Part shown: positions 17,520-26,601 of the stretch, one piece after another | How the letters are laid out: every line of letters begins with the position of its first letter | Position numbering within the stretch: the stretch's first letter is position 1 | From: G963720475 sp963720475 | GTDB lineage: Bacteria; Actinomycetota; Thermoleophilia; Solirubrobacterales; Thermoleophilaceae | Length of the DNA stretch: 64,000 bases | Direction of reading: 5' to 3' | Assembly (NCBI GenBank): GCA_963720475.1 | Contig: OY970394.1 | Location: 2,108,001-2,172,000 of the forward strand | Notes under the pieces: generated by a model | Told to the model about the DNA's origin: nothing | Database searches by the model: none | The model's input: the letters and a program-made list of their open reading frames with translations, nothing else | Made by a program: the position numbers and the translations under genes

Positions 17520-19667
17520 CTACGCGGGGATCGGCTCGTGCGCGAGCTCGCCGAAGCGGCGCTCGAGCTCGAGCCGCAACAGCGCGTTCTCGCGCGCCTC
17601 GAGCGCAGGATCGTCCGCGAGCAGGTCGGCGGCCACCGCACGGGCCCGGGCCAGCACGTCGGCATCCTCCGGCAGACGCGCGGCGCGCAGCTCGGCCAGA
17701 CCGGACTGCCGCGTGCCGAGTAGCTCGCCCTCACCGCGCAGCGAGAGGTCGATCTCGGCGAGCTCGAAGCCGTCGTCGTTGTCGGCGAGGGCGCGCAGCC
17801 GCGGCGAGTCCTTCGAGCCGAACAGCAGGCAGACGGACGCGTGCCCGCCGCGGCCCACCCTCCCGCGCAGCTGGTGGAGCTGCGAGATGCCGTAGCGCTC
17901 CGCGTCTTCGACCAGCATCACGGTCGCGTTCGGCACGTCTATCCCTACCTCGATCACCGAGGTGGCGACGAGCACGTCGGCCTCGCCGGCCGCGAACGCA
18001 GCCATCGCCTCCTGCTTCGCGCGCGGGCGCAGCTGACCGTGCAGCAGCGCGACCCTCAGGTCGGTGAACTCGGTCGTCCGCAAGCGCTCGAACTCCTCAG
18101 TCGCGGCCTTCGCCTGCAGCGCCTCGGACTCCTCGACCAGCGGGCAGACGACGAATGCTTGGCGCCCCGCGCGCACCTCCTCGCGGATCCGCTCGTAGGC
18201 GCGCTCGCGCTCGCGCTCGGTGCTCGCGAGGTGGGTGGTGATCGGCTTGCGGCCGGCCGGCAGCTCGCGCAATGTCGTCACGTCGAGGTCGCCGTAGGCG
18301 GTCAGAGAGAGCGTTCGGGGGATCGGCGTGGCCGTCAGGTGGAGCGTGTGCGGTGCGCGCCCGTCCCGCCCCTTTCGGTCGAGCGCGACACGCTGGCGGA
18401 CGCCGAAGCGGTGTTGCTCGTCGACGACCGTGACGGCGAGGCGGTCGAAGACGACGTCGTCCTCGACGAGCGCGTGCGTGCCAACGACGATCGGCAGCTC
18501 ACCGCTCGCGAGCTTCGCGAGGATGTCGTTTCGCCGCGCGGCCGCCGTCGAGCCGGTGAGGAGCGCCATCGGCACGAGCTCACCGCCCGACAGCGACTGC
18601 AGGGTGGCGAAGTGCTGCTCCGCGAGCGTCTCGGTCGGAGCCATCAGCGCCGCCTGCGCGCCGTGCTCGACGGCACGCAACATCCCGTGGAGGGCGACCA
18701 TCGTCTTTCCACTGCCGACCTCTCCCATCAGCAGCCGCTGGGCCGGGTGCGCCCCGGCGAGGTCCTCGTCGAGCGTGTCGATCGCGGCACGCTGGTCGCC
18801 GGTCGGCTCGAACGGGAGCGCGTCGGCGAGCCAGCGCGCCGTGAGCTCGCGCGGGCCCTCGAGCGGCTCCGCACCCGCCACGCGGCGCTCCTCGCGGCGG
18901 CCGAGCAGCGTCAGTTGGAGCGCGAGGAACTCGTCGAAGGCAAGACGGCGCCTGCCCCCGTCCTGGTCCTCTTCGGCGTCGGGGAAGTGCACGGCAGCGA
19001 GTGCGGCGGCGCGGTCGGGCAGCTGCTCCCGCGCGCGCATCCGCGACGGCAGCGGCTCGATCACTTCCCGCTCAAGCCCGCGCTGTTCGAAGACCAGTTC
19101 GCGCATCCGCGGCGCGGGGATCCCCTCCGACGCCGGATAGACGGGGACGAGGCCGGTCGAGTGCAGATCGTCGGCGCTCGCACCCTTGGCCTGCTCGTGC
19201 TCCGAGACGTTGAAGCGGTTCGACCCGGTGTAGCGGCCGTGGAGCACGAGCAGGGTGCCGGGCGGATAGCGGTCTTTTAGCCACGGCTGGTTGAAGAAGG
19301 TCGCCTTCATCGGGCCGGACTCGTCGGCGACGGTCGCCTCGACGATCACGAGGCGCCGGCGGCGATACGCGCGGCGGGCGGCGATCTTCCGCACCTCGAC
19401 GACGACCGTCGCGTCCTCACCGGCCCCGAGCGTGGCGACCGAGCGGACCTCGCGACGGTCCTCGAGCCGGAACGGCAAGTGCTCGAGCAGGTCGCCGCGG
19501 GTCTCGATGCCCAGCGTGGTGAGCGCCTTGGCAGCCCTTGCAGGCTTGACGTCCAGCGGCTCGGCCAGTCGGGATGAACGCGGGATCGAGCGCAGCTCGG
19601 CGCCCTCGATCTCGTCGGGGCTGAGCCGCTCGCGGCCGCCGAAGCGTGTGGGGACCTCCACCGGCAT
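17520..19667 (-). CDS. recG: ATP-dependent DNA helicase RecG
   Basis: Branch-migration helicase that remodels stalled replication forks. About 715 residues: a wedge/OB domain (residues about 45-200, KALTTLGIETRGDLLEHLPF, FFNQPWLKDRYPPGTLLVLH), Walker A LLMGEVGSGKTMVALHG, the DEQH box VVDEQHRFGVRQR, TATPIPRTLSLT, and the C-terminal helicase domain with LHGQLRPRAKQEAM, VLVATSVIEVGIDVPNA and QLHQLRGRVGRG. Start choice: the ATG at 19667 lies 7 bases after a TAGTCT -10-like element; a GTG two codons upstream is possible. It is followed by rsmD and coaD. Confidence 0.96.
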   Translation of the reverse strand: MPVEVPTRFGGRERLSPDEIEGAELRSIPRSSRLAEPLDVKPARAAKALTTLGIETRGDLLEHLPFRLEDRREVRSVATLGAGEDATVVVEVRKIAARRAYRRRRLVIVEATVADESGPMKATFFNQPWLKDRYPPGTLLVLHGRYTGSNRFNVSEHEQAKGASADDLHSTGLVPVYPASEGIPAPRMRELVFEQRGLEREVIEPLPSRMRAREQLPDRAAALAAVHFPDAEEDQDGGRRRLAFDEFLALQLTLLGRREERRVAGAEPLEGPRELTARWLADALPFEPTGDQRAAIDTLDEDLAGAHPAQRLLMGEVGSGKTMVALHGMLRAVEHGAQAALMAPTETLAEQHFATLQSLSGGELVPMALLTGSTAAARRNDILAKLASGELPIVVGTHALVEDDVVFDRLAVTVVDEQHRFGVRQRVALDRKGRDGRAPHTLHLTATPIPRTLSLTAYGDLDVTTLRELPAGRKPITTHLASTERERERAYERIREEVRAGRQAFVVCPLVEESEALQAKAATEEFERLRTTEFTDLRVALLHGQLRPRAKQEAMAAFAAGEADVLVATSVIEVGIDVPNATVMLVEDAERYGISQLHQLRGRVGRGGHASVCLLFGSKDSPRLRALADNDDGFELAEIDLSLRGEGELLGTRQSGLAELRAARLPEDADVLARARAVAADLLADDPALEARENALLRLELERRFGELAHEPIPA

Positions 19668-19674
19668 CCCCACG

Positions 19675-19680
19675 AGACTA
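19675..19680 (-). promoter_or_regulatory. Putative -10 element of recG-rsmD-coaD
   Basis: TAGTCT on the minus strand, 7 bases before the recG ATG, in the gap behind the FakA-like gene. Confidence 0.4.
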
Positions 19681-19709
19681 TGACCTCAGCCGCGGTCGCC
19701 CGGCGCGTT

Positions 19710-21362
19710 CTACTCGGCGCTCAACAACCACCACCACGACGCCTGGCCGCCATCGTGGTAGTCGAGTTCGATCCCGTCGGGCATAGCGGCGGCGACCGCG
19801 TCCTCGCCGAGCGGCGCACCCTCCCCCGCCACGCAGGTGACGAGCTCCGAGCCCTCGGCGATCGCGGCGAGCGTCGCTGTGAGGGTGGCGGCCGGCTCGC
19901 CCCAGGCGACGAGCTCGTCGCCCGCGTACCCGACGGCCTCGCCGGTCGCAAAGCGTCCCTGCGCATCGTCGCGAGCGGCAACCGCGACGCCGCCGGTGCT
20001 CATCTCCGCAAGGGCCTGCGCGAGGGCCCCCGCGTTCTCTTCCGCCGGACGGGTCGGGTCGAACGCGACCAACGCGGCCAGACCCGCCTGCTGCGCGGTC
20101 GAGGCTACGACGCGCGCGGGCTTCTCCGACAGCTCGGCCGCGCGCTCGGCGGCGAGGATGACGTTCGGGCTGTTCGGGAGGACGACGACCTCGCGCGCCA
20201 CGGCCGCGTGGATTCCGGCGAGCAGGTCGTAAGTCGAGGGGTTCAGGGTCGCGCCGCCGTCGACGACCCGCGCGCCGAGGCCGGTATACATCTGGACGAG
20301 GCCGTCGCCATTCGCGACCGCGACGACGCCACACGCCGTTTCGACCTCGGGCTGGGGCCCGTCGCCGCCGAGCCGAGCGGCACGCTCGGCGATCTGCTCG
20401 TACATATCCGCGACGTCCAGGCGCGAGACCTCAGCGGCCGGCTCGAAGAGCGCAACCGCGCGCTCGGGCTCGTCCGTGTGCACGTGGACGCGCAGCGTGC
20501 GCGGATCGCCGACGACCAGGACCGAGTCGCCGATCTCCTCGAGCGCCTCGACGAACGTGCGGCGCTCGAGCCCTTCGCCCGTCACGGCGAAGTTCGTGCA
20601 GTAGCGATACTCGCTCGACTCGTGCTCGGGCAGGTGAAGGGCCCGGGCCGGGGCGGTCTCGTGCGGAACCTCGGGCGGCTCGGTGCCACGCAGGGCGGCG
20701 ATCGTTCCAGCGATGATGACCGTGATGCCGTAGGCGCCGGCGTCGACGACCCCGGCCTTGCGCAGCACAGCCAGCTGTTCGGGACCGCGTTGAACGGCCT
20801 CCTGCGCCGCCTCCAACGCGCTGTCGAGCACCTCCGCGATCAGCTCGTCCTGCTCCGCCGTTGTCGAGCCCTCGGTCAAGCGCGTGCGCTCCATGTGGGC
20901 GAGGTCGTGCGCAACGCGGTGCGCCATCGCGCGCACGGCCGACAGCATCGTTCCCTCGGCCGGATCCCGGACCGAGTCGTACGCCGCGTCCGCGCCGCGG
21001 GCGAGCGCGGCCGAGACGAGCACGGGATCGACCAGCTCACCCGGCCGGGAGGCCAACTCCTCCGCGGCTCCGCGGACGAACTGCGACAGGATCACGCCGC
21101 TGTTACCGCGCGCGCCGAGCAGGGCCGCGCGGGCCACGGCCTGGACGACTTCGTCGCGTCCGAGCGTGTCGAGCGGCTGGCCGTCGATGCGGTCGAGCTC
21201 GTCGAGCACCGCGCGCAGCGTCAGCGTCATGTTGTCGCCTGTGTCGCCGTCGGCGACGGGGAAGACGTTTAGGTCGTTGACCTCCTGGCGGCGGCTCTCG
21301 AGCTCTGCGAGCGCCGTCGCCACGGTACGGCGGAAGCGCCCGAGGCTGTCCTCGGTGTTCAC
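19710..21362 (-). CDS. DAK1/DegV-like kinase domain protein (FakA/YloV-type)
   Basis: 550-residue protein of the YloV family. The N-terminal DhaL/DAK2-like ATP-binding domain carries LNVFPVADGDTGDNMTLTL (residues about 30-50) and LLGARGNSGVILSQF. The middle part (YCTNFAVTGEGL, GDSVLVVGDPRTLRVHVHTD) and the C-terminal DegV-like domain complete the family pattern. In firmicutes FakA phosphorylates fatty acids held by FakB; the actinobacterial homologues, always next to recG and rpmB as here, are less studied and no fakB is in the window. The start is GTG. Confidence 0.88.
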   Translation of the reverse strand: MNTEDSLGRFRRTVATALAELESRRQEVNDLNVFPVADGDTGDNMTLTLRAVLDELDRIDGQPLDTLGRDEVVQAVARAALLGARGNSGVILSQFVRGAAEELASRPGELVDPVLVSAALARGADAAYDSVRDPAEGTMLSAVRAMAHRVAHDLAHMERTRLTEGSTTAEQDELIAEVLDSALEAAQEAVQRGPEQLAVLRKAGVVDAGAYGITVIIAGTIAALRGTEPPEVPHETAPARALHLPEHESSEYRYCTNFAVTGEGLERRTFVEALEEIGDSVLVVGDPRTLRVHVHTDEPERAVALFEPAAEVSRLDVADMYEQIAERAARLGGDGPQPEVETACGVVAVANGDGLVQMYTGLGARVVDGGATLNPSTYDLLAGIHAAVAREVVVLPNSPNVILAAERAAELSEKPARVVASTAQQAGLAALVAFDPTRPAEENAGALAQALAEMSTGGVAVAARDDAQGRFATGEAVGYAGDELVAWGEPAATLTATLAAIAEGSELVTCVAGEGAPLGEDAVAAAMPDGIELDYHDGGQASWWWLLSAE

Positions 21363-21400
21363 GACGCGTTTCTACACCCTCGGCGGGCGAGCGTTAAGGC

Positions 21401-21592
21401 TCAGGCGGCCTTCGTGACTTTTTCGCTCTTCAGGCAGCGAGCACACACATACTCGCGGCGCGGAGCGCCGTTCACCGAGATCCTGACCTTCTGCAGGTTC
21501 GGGTTGAAGCGCCGCTTCGTAGCGACCATCGAGTGGCTGCGGCTGTGGCCGAACGCCGGCCCCTTCCCGCACGCGTAACAGACCTTTGCCAT
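21401..21592 (-). CDS. rpmB: Ribosomal protein L28, zinc-binding form
   Basis: 63-residue 50S protein: MAKVCYACGKGPAFGHSRSH and CARCLKSEKV give two CxxC pairs, i.e. the zinc-containing form, matching the zinc form of L32 at 14.8 kb. TAACCT at 21603-21608 (minus) lies 10 bases before the ATG and could be its promoter. The FakA-like gene follows 38 bases downstream. Confidence 0.95.
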   Translation of the reverse strand: MAKVCYACGKGPAFGHSRSHSMVATKRRFNPNLQKVRISVNGAPRREYVCARCLKSEKVTKAA

Positions 21593-21605
21593 CGGGCGGG
21601 GAAGG

Positions 21606-23045
21606 TTAGCGATCGGCCGGCACGAGCAGCACCGCGTTGCGTTCAGCCCCGATCCGGCGGGCGCGCAGCTGTCCTGGGCGCAGCTTCCGTGGCTCGTCGG
21701 CCTTGAAGCGCAACAGAGTGAAGCGCTCGACCCGGCGTTGCTCGACGAGCCGGAACCCAGGTGCGGGGGGCTCGCGCGATGGGCGCGAGTAGGCGATCAC
21801 GTCCACCTCCCCCACGCTCGCGCCGCCGCGCGGGAATCGCCGAGTCCCGGGGCGATAGACCTCGAGCGGATCGTCGCCGAGGAAGGCGGTGACGACGGCG
21901 CGCGGCCCGGTTGCCGGTCCGAGAGCTTCGGCGGCGGTGCGCCAGTCGGCGCGCTGGAGCTCCTCGTCGCGCGCGACTGTGACCAGGAGAGCGATCGATA
22001 CCGCGCACCCGGCAGCGGTCGCCGCGAGCCCGAACCACCCGGCACGCCGCGCGCCGAGGCCAGCCGCGGTGACCGCGAACAGCGGGACCATGGCGATGAT
22101 GACGTTGCGGTAGACGAAGAAGTCGGCGCCACCCAGCGCGAGCACGAGCGGCACCGCGAGCGCGGCGCCGCCGACCGCCGCGCCGATCAGCGCGGCCTTG
22201 CGTTCGCGCGCGTCGGAGCGCAACACGAGCAGCACGAGCGCGACCGCGACGACGACGATCACCGCTGCGAGCGCGCGACTCACCTGCGCCTGCGGCTCGC
22301 CGATCAGGAACGCCTTGGCCGTGTCAGTCACACGGGTGGACAGCGCGATGTCGGCGAACCAATCGTTGTTGGCGCTGCCCGATTGGTGCACCGCGAGCGG
22401 CAGCAGAGCAAGCCCCGCGGCAGCGACGCCTCCGACCGCGGCGATCGCCTGCCGGCGGCGCTCAGCGCCGACCACCGCGAGCAGCAGCACCGCCTCGGGG
22501 ACGACGACGAAGATCGCGAAGTAGTGGGTCGCCAGCGCCGCCGCCGACGCGATCGCCCACCACGCGAGGTCGCGCCCTCCCCCGCCCTCGCGCGCCCGCG
22601 CGAAGAACAGGAACGACAGCGCGACGAGCAGCACGAGCAGCGCATAGGCGCGCGCTTCCTGCGAGTACCAGACGAACAACGGGTCGACGGCCGCGAGCGC
22701 GGCCGCCACGAGGCCCACCCGCGGAGTCGCGAGGCGCGCGCAGCCGGCGTAGATGACCGGCACCGTGAGCGTCCCGAGAAGCGCCGACAGCGACCGCAGC
22801 CCCACCTCTCCCTCGCCGAAGGGCTGCACCCAGAACCACGCGAGCAGGTAGTACAGCGGCGGCGTCGACTCGTTGCCCGGGATCGAATCGAGCGTGTCCC
22901 ACAGCCCGGCCTGCAGGATGCGGTTGACCGTCACCGCCTCGTCGTGCCAGAAACTCTGCACGTCTAGCGTCGCGAAGCGCGCGACCGCTGCGAGCAGCGT
23001 GATCGCCGCGAGCGCCTGGTAGCGCCGCTCCCGGAGGAGGCCCAC
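21606..23045 (-). CDS. GT39-type membrane glycosyltransferase
   Basis: 479-residue integral membrane protein with about 11-12 hydrophobic segments. The first extracellular loop, after helix 1, contains SFWHDEAVTVNRI, whose acidic pair matches the catalytic Asp/Glu site of ArnT/PMT enzymes, which transfer sugars from polyprenyl-phosphate donors. The next loop (PGNESTPPLYYLLAWFWV) and VWYSQEARAYALL are typical too. The acceptor is unknown. It starts with GTG three bases after the ribH stop, so it is read from the riboflavin operon without an obvious functional link. Its product ends in a basic, non-membrane tail. Confidence 0.8.
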   Translation of the reverse strand: MGLLRERRYQALAAITLLAAVARFATLDVQSFWHDEAVTVNRILQAGLWDTLDSIPGNESTPPLYYLLAWFWVQPFGEGEVGLRSLSALLGTLTVPVIYAGCARLATPRVGLVAAALAAVDPLFVWYSQEARAYALLVLLVALSFLFFARAREGGGGRDLAWWAIASAAALATHYFAIFVVVPEAVLLLAVVGAERRRQAIAAVGGVAAAGLALLPLAVHQSGSANNDWFADIALSTRVTDTAKAFLIGEPQAQVSRALAAVIVVVAVALVLLVLRSDARERKAALIGAAVGGAALAVPLVLALGGADFFVYRNVIIAMVPLFAVTAAGLGARRAGWFGLAATAAGCAVSIALLVTVARDEELQRADWRTAAEALGPATGPRAVVTAFLGDDPLEVYRPGTRRFPRGGASVGEVDVIAYSRPSREPPAPGFRLVEQRRVERFTLLRFKADEPRKLRPGQLRARRIGAERNAVLLVPADR

Positions 23046-23048
23046 GCG

Positions 23049-23504
23049 TTACTCGGCGGTCTCGGCTTCGGCTGCGGGCGCTGCGGCGAGCGAGTGGCGC
23101 AGCTCCGCCATCCGCAGGACCGCCCGCGCCGCGTCCTCGCCCTGATGGCGCTTGCCGCCGCCGGCACGCGCCAGCGCCTGCTCCATCGTGTCCACCGTCA
23201 GCACGCCGAACGAGCACGGCACGCCGGTGTCGAGACCGACCAGCGAGATCCCGCGGGCGGCTTCGTCGCAGACGTAGAGGTAGTGGTCGGTCTCGCCTTT
23301 GATCACCGCGCCGAGGCAGGCAACGCCGGCGTAGCGGCCCGACTCGGCGCACATCAGCGCCGCGTGCGGCAGCTCGAAGGCGCCGGGGACGTCGTGGACA
23401 TCAACCTCGACGCCGGCTTCGGCGAAGACCCGCTGAGCCCCCTCGACGAGCTTCTCCGCGAGCTCCTCGTAGAAGCGCCCGATCACGATCGCGTAGCGCG
23501 TCAA
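23049..23504 (-). CDS. ribH: 6,7-dimethyl-8-ribityllumazine synthase
   Basis: Condenses the pyrimidinedione with dihydroxybutanone phosphate in riboflavin synthesis. 151 residues: YAIVIGRFYEELAEKLVEGA, VPGAFELPHAAL (substrate loop), LGAVIKGETDHYLYVCDEA, PCSFGVLTVDTMEQAL. The start is TTG, overlapping the ribBA stop as TTGA. A short Ala/Glu-rich tail follows the last conserved helix. It is the last of the four rib genes. Confidence 0.93.
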   Translation of the reverse strand: MTRYAIVIGRFYEELAEKLVEGAQRVFAEAGVEVDVHDVPGAFELPHAALMCAESGRYAGVACLGAVIKGETDHYLYVCDEAARGISLVGLDTGVPCSFGVLTVDTMEQALARAGGGKRHQGEDAARAVLRMAELRHSLAAAPAAEAETAE

Positions 23505-24808
23505 CCCGCCTCCTCGTTCCGCTCGACGGCGTCCTTCGCCTTCTGGCGATCGCGCGTGCGCTCTTCGTGGATCATCTGCTCGTCGAGCGCGAGGCCCTGG
23601 TGGTGGAGCAGATGGCCGAGCTTCTGCGCCTTCGTGCGCAGGTACTCGGCGTTGTGCTCGCCCGCCGGGTGCTCGATCGGGAGCTGATCGGTGACGCGCA
23701 GCCCGTAACCCTCGAGACCGACGATCTTCTTCGGGTTGTTCGTCAGCAGGCGGATCGAGCTGAGGCCGAGATCGACCAGGATCTGCGCGCCGATGCCGTA
23801 GTCGCGCAGATCGGGCGGCAGCCCGAGCTCGATGTTCGCGTCGACGGTGTCGAGGCCCTCCTCCTGCAGCTTGTAGGCCTTGAGCTTGTTCAGCAGGCCG
23901 ATGCCACGGCCCTCCTGCGAGAGGTAAAGAAGCACCCCGCGGCCCTCCTGCTCGATCCTCAGCATCGCGTCCTCGAGCTGCTGGCCGCAGTCGCAGCGCA
24001 GCGAGTGGAAGACGTCGCCGGTGAGGCATTCGGAGTGGACGCGAACGAGTACGTCCTCCTCACCTTCGATCTCGCCCTTGACCATCGCGACGTGGTGCTT
24101 GCCGTCCACGAGCGAGCGGAAGCCGGCGACGTCGAACTCACCGAACGCCGTCGGCAGGCGGGCCTCGACAACGCGCTCGACGAGCCTCTCAGTGCGGGTG
24201 CGGTAGGCGATCAGGTCGGCGACCGTGATCATCTTCAGGCCGTGCTCGGCGCAGTAGCGCGCGAGGTCCGGAACGCGAGCCATCGTGCCGTCCGGGTTCA
24301 TCACCTCGCAGATCACGCCCGACGGGTTGAGCCCAGCGAGCCGCGCGAGGTCCACCGCGGCCTCGGTCTGCCCGGTACGCTCGAGCACCCCGCCCGGCTT
24401 CGCCTTCAACGGGAAGATGTGGCCCGGCTGGACGACGGCGTCTGGCCCGCTCGACGGGTCGATCGCGACCTGGATCGTCCGCGCGCGGTCGTTCGCCGAG
24501 ATCCCCGTGCTCACGCCCTCGCGCGCCTCGATCGCGACGGTGAAGTTCGTCTCGAACGCCGACTCGTTCTTCGCCGCCATCAGCTCGAGCCCGAGCTCGT
24601 CGCAGCGCTCGGGCGTCAGCGCGAGACACACGAGACCGCGGCCGTGAGTGGCCATGAAGTTGATCGCGTCGGGCGTAACGAACTGCGCTGCCATCGTGAG
24701 GTCGCCCTCGTTCTCGCGGTCCTCCGCGTCGCAGACGACGACCATCCGCCCCTCGCGGATGTCCTCGATCGCCTCCTCGATCGGGCTGAACGGGCCCTCC
24801 GCGCTCAC
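23501..24808 (-). CDS. ribBA: Bifunctional DHBP synthase / GTP cyclohydrolase II
   Basis: 435 residues. The N-terminal RibB half makes 3,4-dihydroxy-2-butanone 4-phosphate (VVCDAEDRENEGDLTMAAQF at about 24-43, FMATHGRGLVCLAL). The C-terminal RibA half opens GTP (VRVHSECLTGDVFHSLRCDC with its zinc Cys, LLYLSQEGRGIGLLNKLKAY, DYGIGAQIL, LLTNNPKKIVGLEGYGL). The GTG start overlaps the ribE stop (GTGA), and its own TGA overlaps the ribH TTG. Confidence 0.96.
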   Translation of the reverse strand: MSAEGPFSPIEEAIEDIREGRMVVVCDAEDRENEGDLTMAAQFVTPDAINFMATHGRGLVCLALTPERCDELGLELMAAKNESAFETNFTVAIEAREGVSTGISANDRARTIQVAIDPSSGPDAVVQPGHIFPLKAKPGGVLERTGQTEAAVDLARLAGLNPSGVICEVMNPDGTMARVPDLARYCAEHGLKMITVADLIAYRTRTERLVERVVEARLPTAFGEFDVAGFRSLVDGKHHVAMVKGEIEGEEDVLVRVHSECLTGDVFHSLRCDCGQQLEDAMLRIEQEGRGVLLYLSQEGRGIGLLNKLKAYKLQEEGLDTVDANIELGLPPDLRDYGIGAQILVDLGLSSIRLLTNNPKKIVGLEGYGLRVTDQLPIEHPAGEHNAEYLRTKAQKLGHLLHHQGLALDEQMIHEERTRDRQKAKDAVERNEEAG

Positions 24809-25404
24809 GCGCCCACCGGCCTCTCTCCGACCAGCTTCTGGACGTGCTTGGCGAGCACGTCCACCTCGACGTTGACGCGGTCGCCAGGCGCGAGCGCGCC
24901 GAGCGTCGTGCGCTCACGCGTCTCGGGGATCAGGGCGACCGACAACGTCTCGCCGTCCACGTCCGACACGGTCAGCGAGACCCCGGCGAGAGCGACCGAC
25001 CCCCTGTCGACGACGTAGCGCAGTACCTCCGGCGGGGCGGCGACCCGGACGACGCGCGCGAAGCCCTCCTCGGTGACTGCCTCGACCTCGCCGACGCCAT
25101 CGACATGACCCTGGACGATGTGCCCGCCGAGCCGGTCCGAGGCCCGCAACGGCAGCTCGAGGTTGACGCGAGCGCCCGGCTCGAGCGCGCCGAGGGCGCT
25201 ATGGCGGAGCGTCTCCTCCATCACCTCGGCCGCGAAGCCCGCGCCGTCGGCATCGACCGCCGTCAAGCAGACGCCGTCGACCGCGACCGAGTCGCCCGCC
25301 GACAGCTCGGCGGCGATCTCCGCCTCGATCCGCAGGCGTACCCCGTCGTCGGTGCGCTCGACGGCGCTCACCCCTCCGGTCGCAGCGACGAGGCCCGTGA
25401 ACAT
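24805..25404 (-). CDS. ribE: Riboflavin synthase, alpha subunit
   Basis: Dismutates two lumazines into riboflavin. 199 residues with two lumazine-binding barrels: the first begins MFTGLVAATGGVSAVE and carries SVAVDGVCLTAV; the second begins GGHIVQGHVDGVGEVEAV and carries SVALAGVSLTVSDVDGE. Start choice: the ATG at 25404 overlaps the ribD TGA (TGATG) with GGAGGA six bases upstream; the ATG two codons earlier is too close to that site. Confidence 0.95.
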   Translation of the reverse strand: MFTGLVAATGGVSAVERTDDGVRLRIEAEIAAELSAGDSVAVDGVCLTAVDADGAGFAAEVMEETLRHSALGALEPGARVNLELPLRASDRLGGHIVQGHVDGVGEVEAVTEEGFARVVRVAAPPEVLRYVVDRGSVALAGVSLTVSDVDGETLSVALIPETRERTTLGALAPGDRVNVEVDVLAKHVQKLVGERPVGA

Positions 25405-26528
25405 CACCATTCCTCCAGCCGCGCGCTCAGCAGGACATCCGCGTCGATCCGCTCGACGTCGAGCGTCAGCGCGCGCTGTGCCGCCGCGATCGTCTCCGCG
25501 CCCTCACCCTCGACCGGCGCCTTCGCGGCGCGGCCGCCGGCGACGAGCGGTGCAATGAAGATCCGCAGCTCGTCGATCGCGCCCGCGTCCTGGAACGCGC
25601 CCGCCAGATGTGGCCCGCCCTCGAGCAGGAGCGACTGCATCTGGCGCTCGCCGAGCTGGTCGAGCGCCGACTCGACCCGCGCCGCATCGGTGCCGCCGCG
25701 CGCGACGACGATCTCGACGCCCGCCGCCTCGAGCGCGCGGCGACCGCGGCGCGAGGCCGCGCGCGAGCAGACGACGATCACGGGCGTCTCGCGCGCGCTG
25801 CGCGCAAGCCGGCTGTCGGCCGGCAAGCGGCATTCGGAGTCGAACACGACGCGTTGCGGCTGGCGGAAGACGCCCTCGACGCGGGCGGTCAGCTGCGGGT
25901 CGTCGGCGAGCGCGGTACCGAGCCCGACCGCGACGGCGTCCGACTCAGCACGCCAGCGGTGCGCGCGGGCCCGGCTCGCCTCGCCGGAGATCCACCGCGA
26001 GTGGCCCGTGCGGGTCGCGACGTGGCCGTCGAGCGTCATCGCAGACTTGAAGACGACCAGCGGGCGGCCTGTCTTGGCGTGCTTGCGGAACGGCTGGTTC
26101 TGGAGCCTCGCCGCCGCGGCGACGTCGCCATCGGCAAAGGCGACCTCGATCCCCTCGTCGCGGAGCGCCGCGGGCCCGCGGCCAGCGGCCTTCGTCGTCG
26201 GGTCGTCGGAGCCGATCACGACGCGCGCGATGCCCGCCTGGGCGATCGCGGGCGCGCAGGCGGGAGTGCGTCCTTCGTGTGCGCACGGTTCGAGCGTTAC
26301 GTAGAGAGTCGCCCCAGCCGGGTCCTCGGAGCAGTCCTCGAGCGCGACGCGCTCGGCGTGGTGCTCACCGGCGGCGGCGTGGAAACCCTCGCCGATCACC
26401 CGCGCGCCCTTGACCACCACGGCGCCGACGAGCGGGTTCGGACTCGTCATCCCGCGCGCTTGGGAGGCAAGTTCGATCGCCCGGGTGAGATGGTGAGCGT
26501 CGCGCTCGGTGGCGGTTGCGGTGCCCAT
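25404..26528 (-). CDS. ribD: Bifunctional riboflavin deaminase/reductase RibD
   Basis: Second and third steps of riboflavin synthesis. 374 residues from the ATG at 26528. The N-terminal deaminase domain has the zinc site HAE (57-59) and PCAHEGRTPAC (Cys82, Cys91). The C-terminal reductase domain has VVFKSAMTLDGHVATRTGHS, RWISGEASRARAHRWRAE, VDEL-type closing strands and LLLEGGPHLAGAFQDAG. A further open stretch upstream to 26618 would run through the palindromic operator and past the divergent start, so I reject it. It is first of ribD-ribE-ribBA-ribH. No FMN riboswitch is visible. Confidence 0.95.
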   Translation of the reverse strand: MGTATATERDAHHLTRAIELASQARGMTSPNPLVGAVVVKGARVIGEGFHAAAGEHHAERVALEDCSEDPAGATLYVTLEPCAHEGRTPACAPAIAQAGIARVVIGSDDPTTKAAGRGPAALRDEGIEVAFADGDVAAAARLQNQPFRKHAKTGRPLVVFKSAMTLDGHVATRTGHSRWISGEASRARAHRWRAESDAVAVGLGTALADDPQLTARVEGVFRQPQRVVFDSECRLPADSRLARSARETPVIVVCSRAASRRGRRALEAAGVEIVVARGGTDAARVESALDQLGERQMQSLLLEGGPHLAGAFQDAGAIDELRIFIAPLVAGGRAAKAPVEGEGAETIAAAQRALTLDVERIDADVLLSARLEEW

Positions 26529-26563
26529 GTGAAAGCCTCTTGCGGTCCCTCCGGGGCCCTGCG

Positions 26564-26588
26564 GACTCGCGATTGACTCGCGAGTCAA
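26564..26588. promoter_or_regulatory. 16-bp palindrome with upstream direct repeat (putative operator)
   Basis: TTGACTCGCGAGTCAA (26573-26588) is a perfect 16-bp palindrome. The motif GACTCGCGA occurs twice, at 26564-26572 and 26575-26583, 11 bp apart, i.e. on the same helix face. It lies in the 73-bp divergent region, 44 bp before ribD and 13 bp before the glycosyltransferase start. Binding by a dimeric repressor is inferred; the regulator is unknown. Confidence 0.5.
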
Positions 26589-26601
26589 CTTTACCAGCGC
26601 G

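Noticed and set aside
26529..26601. FMN riboswitch before ribD
   Set aside because: The gap is 73 bases and lacks the conserved RFN blocks; only the palindrome described above is present.
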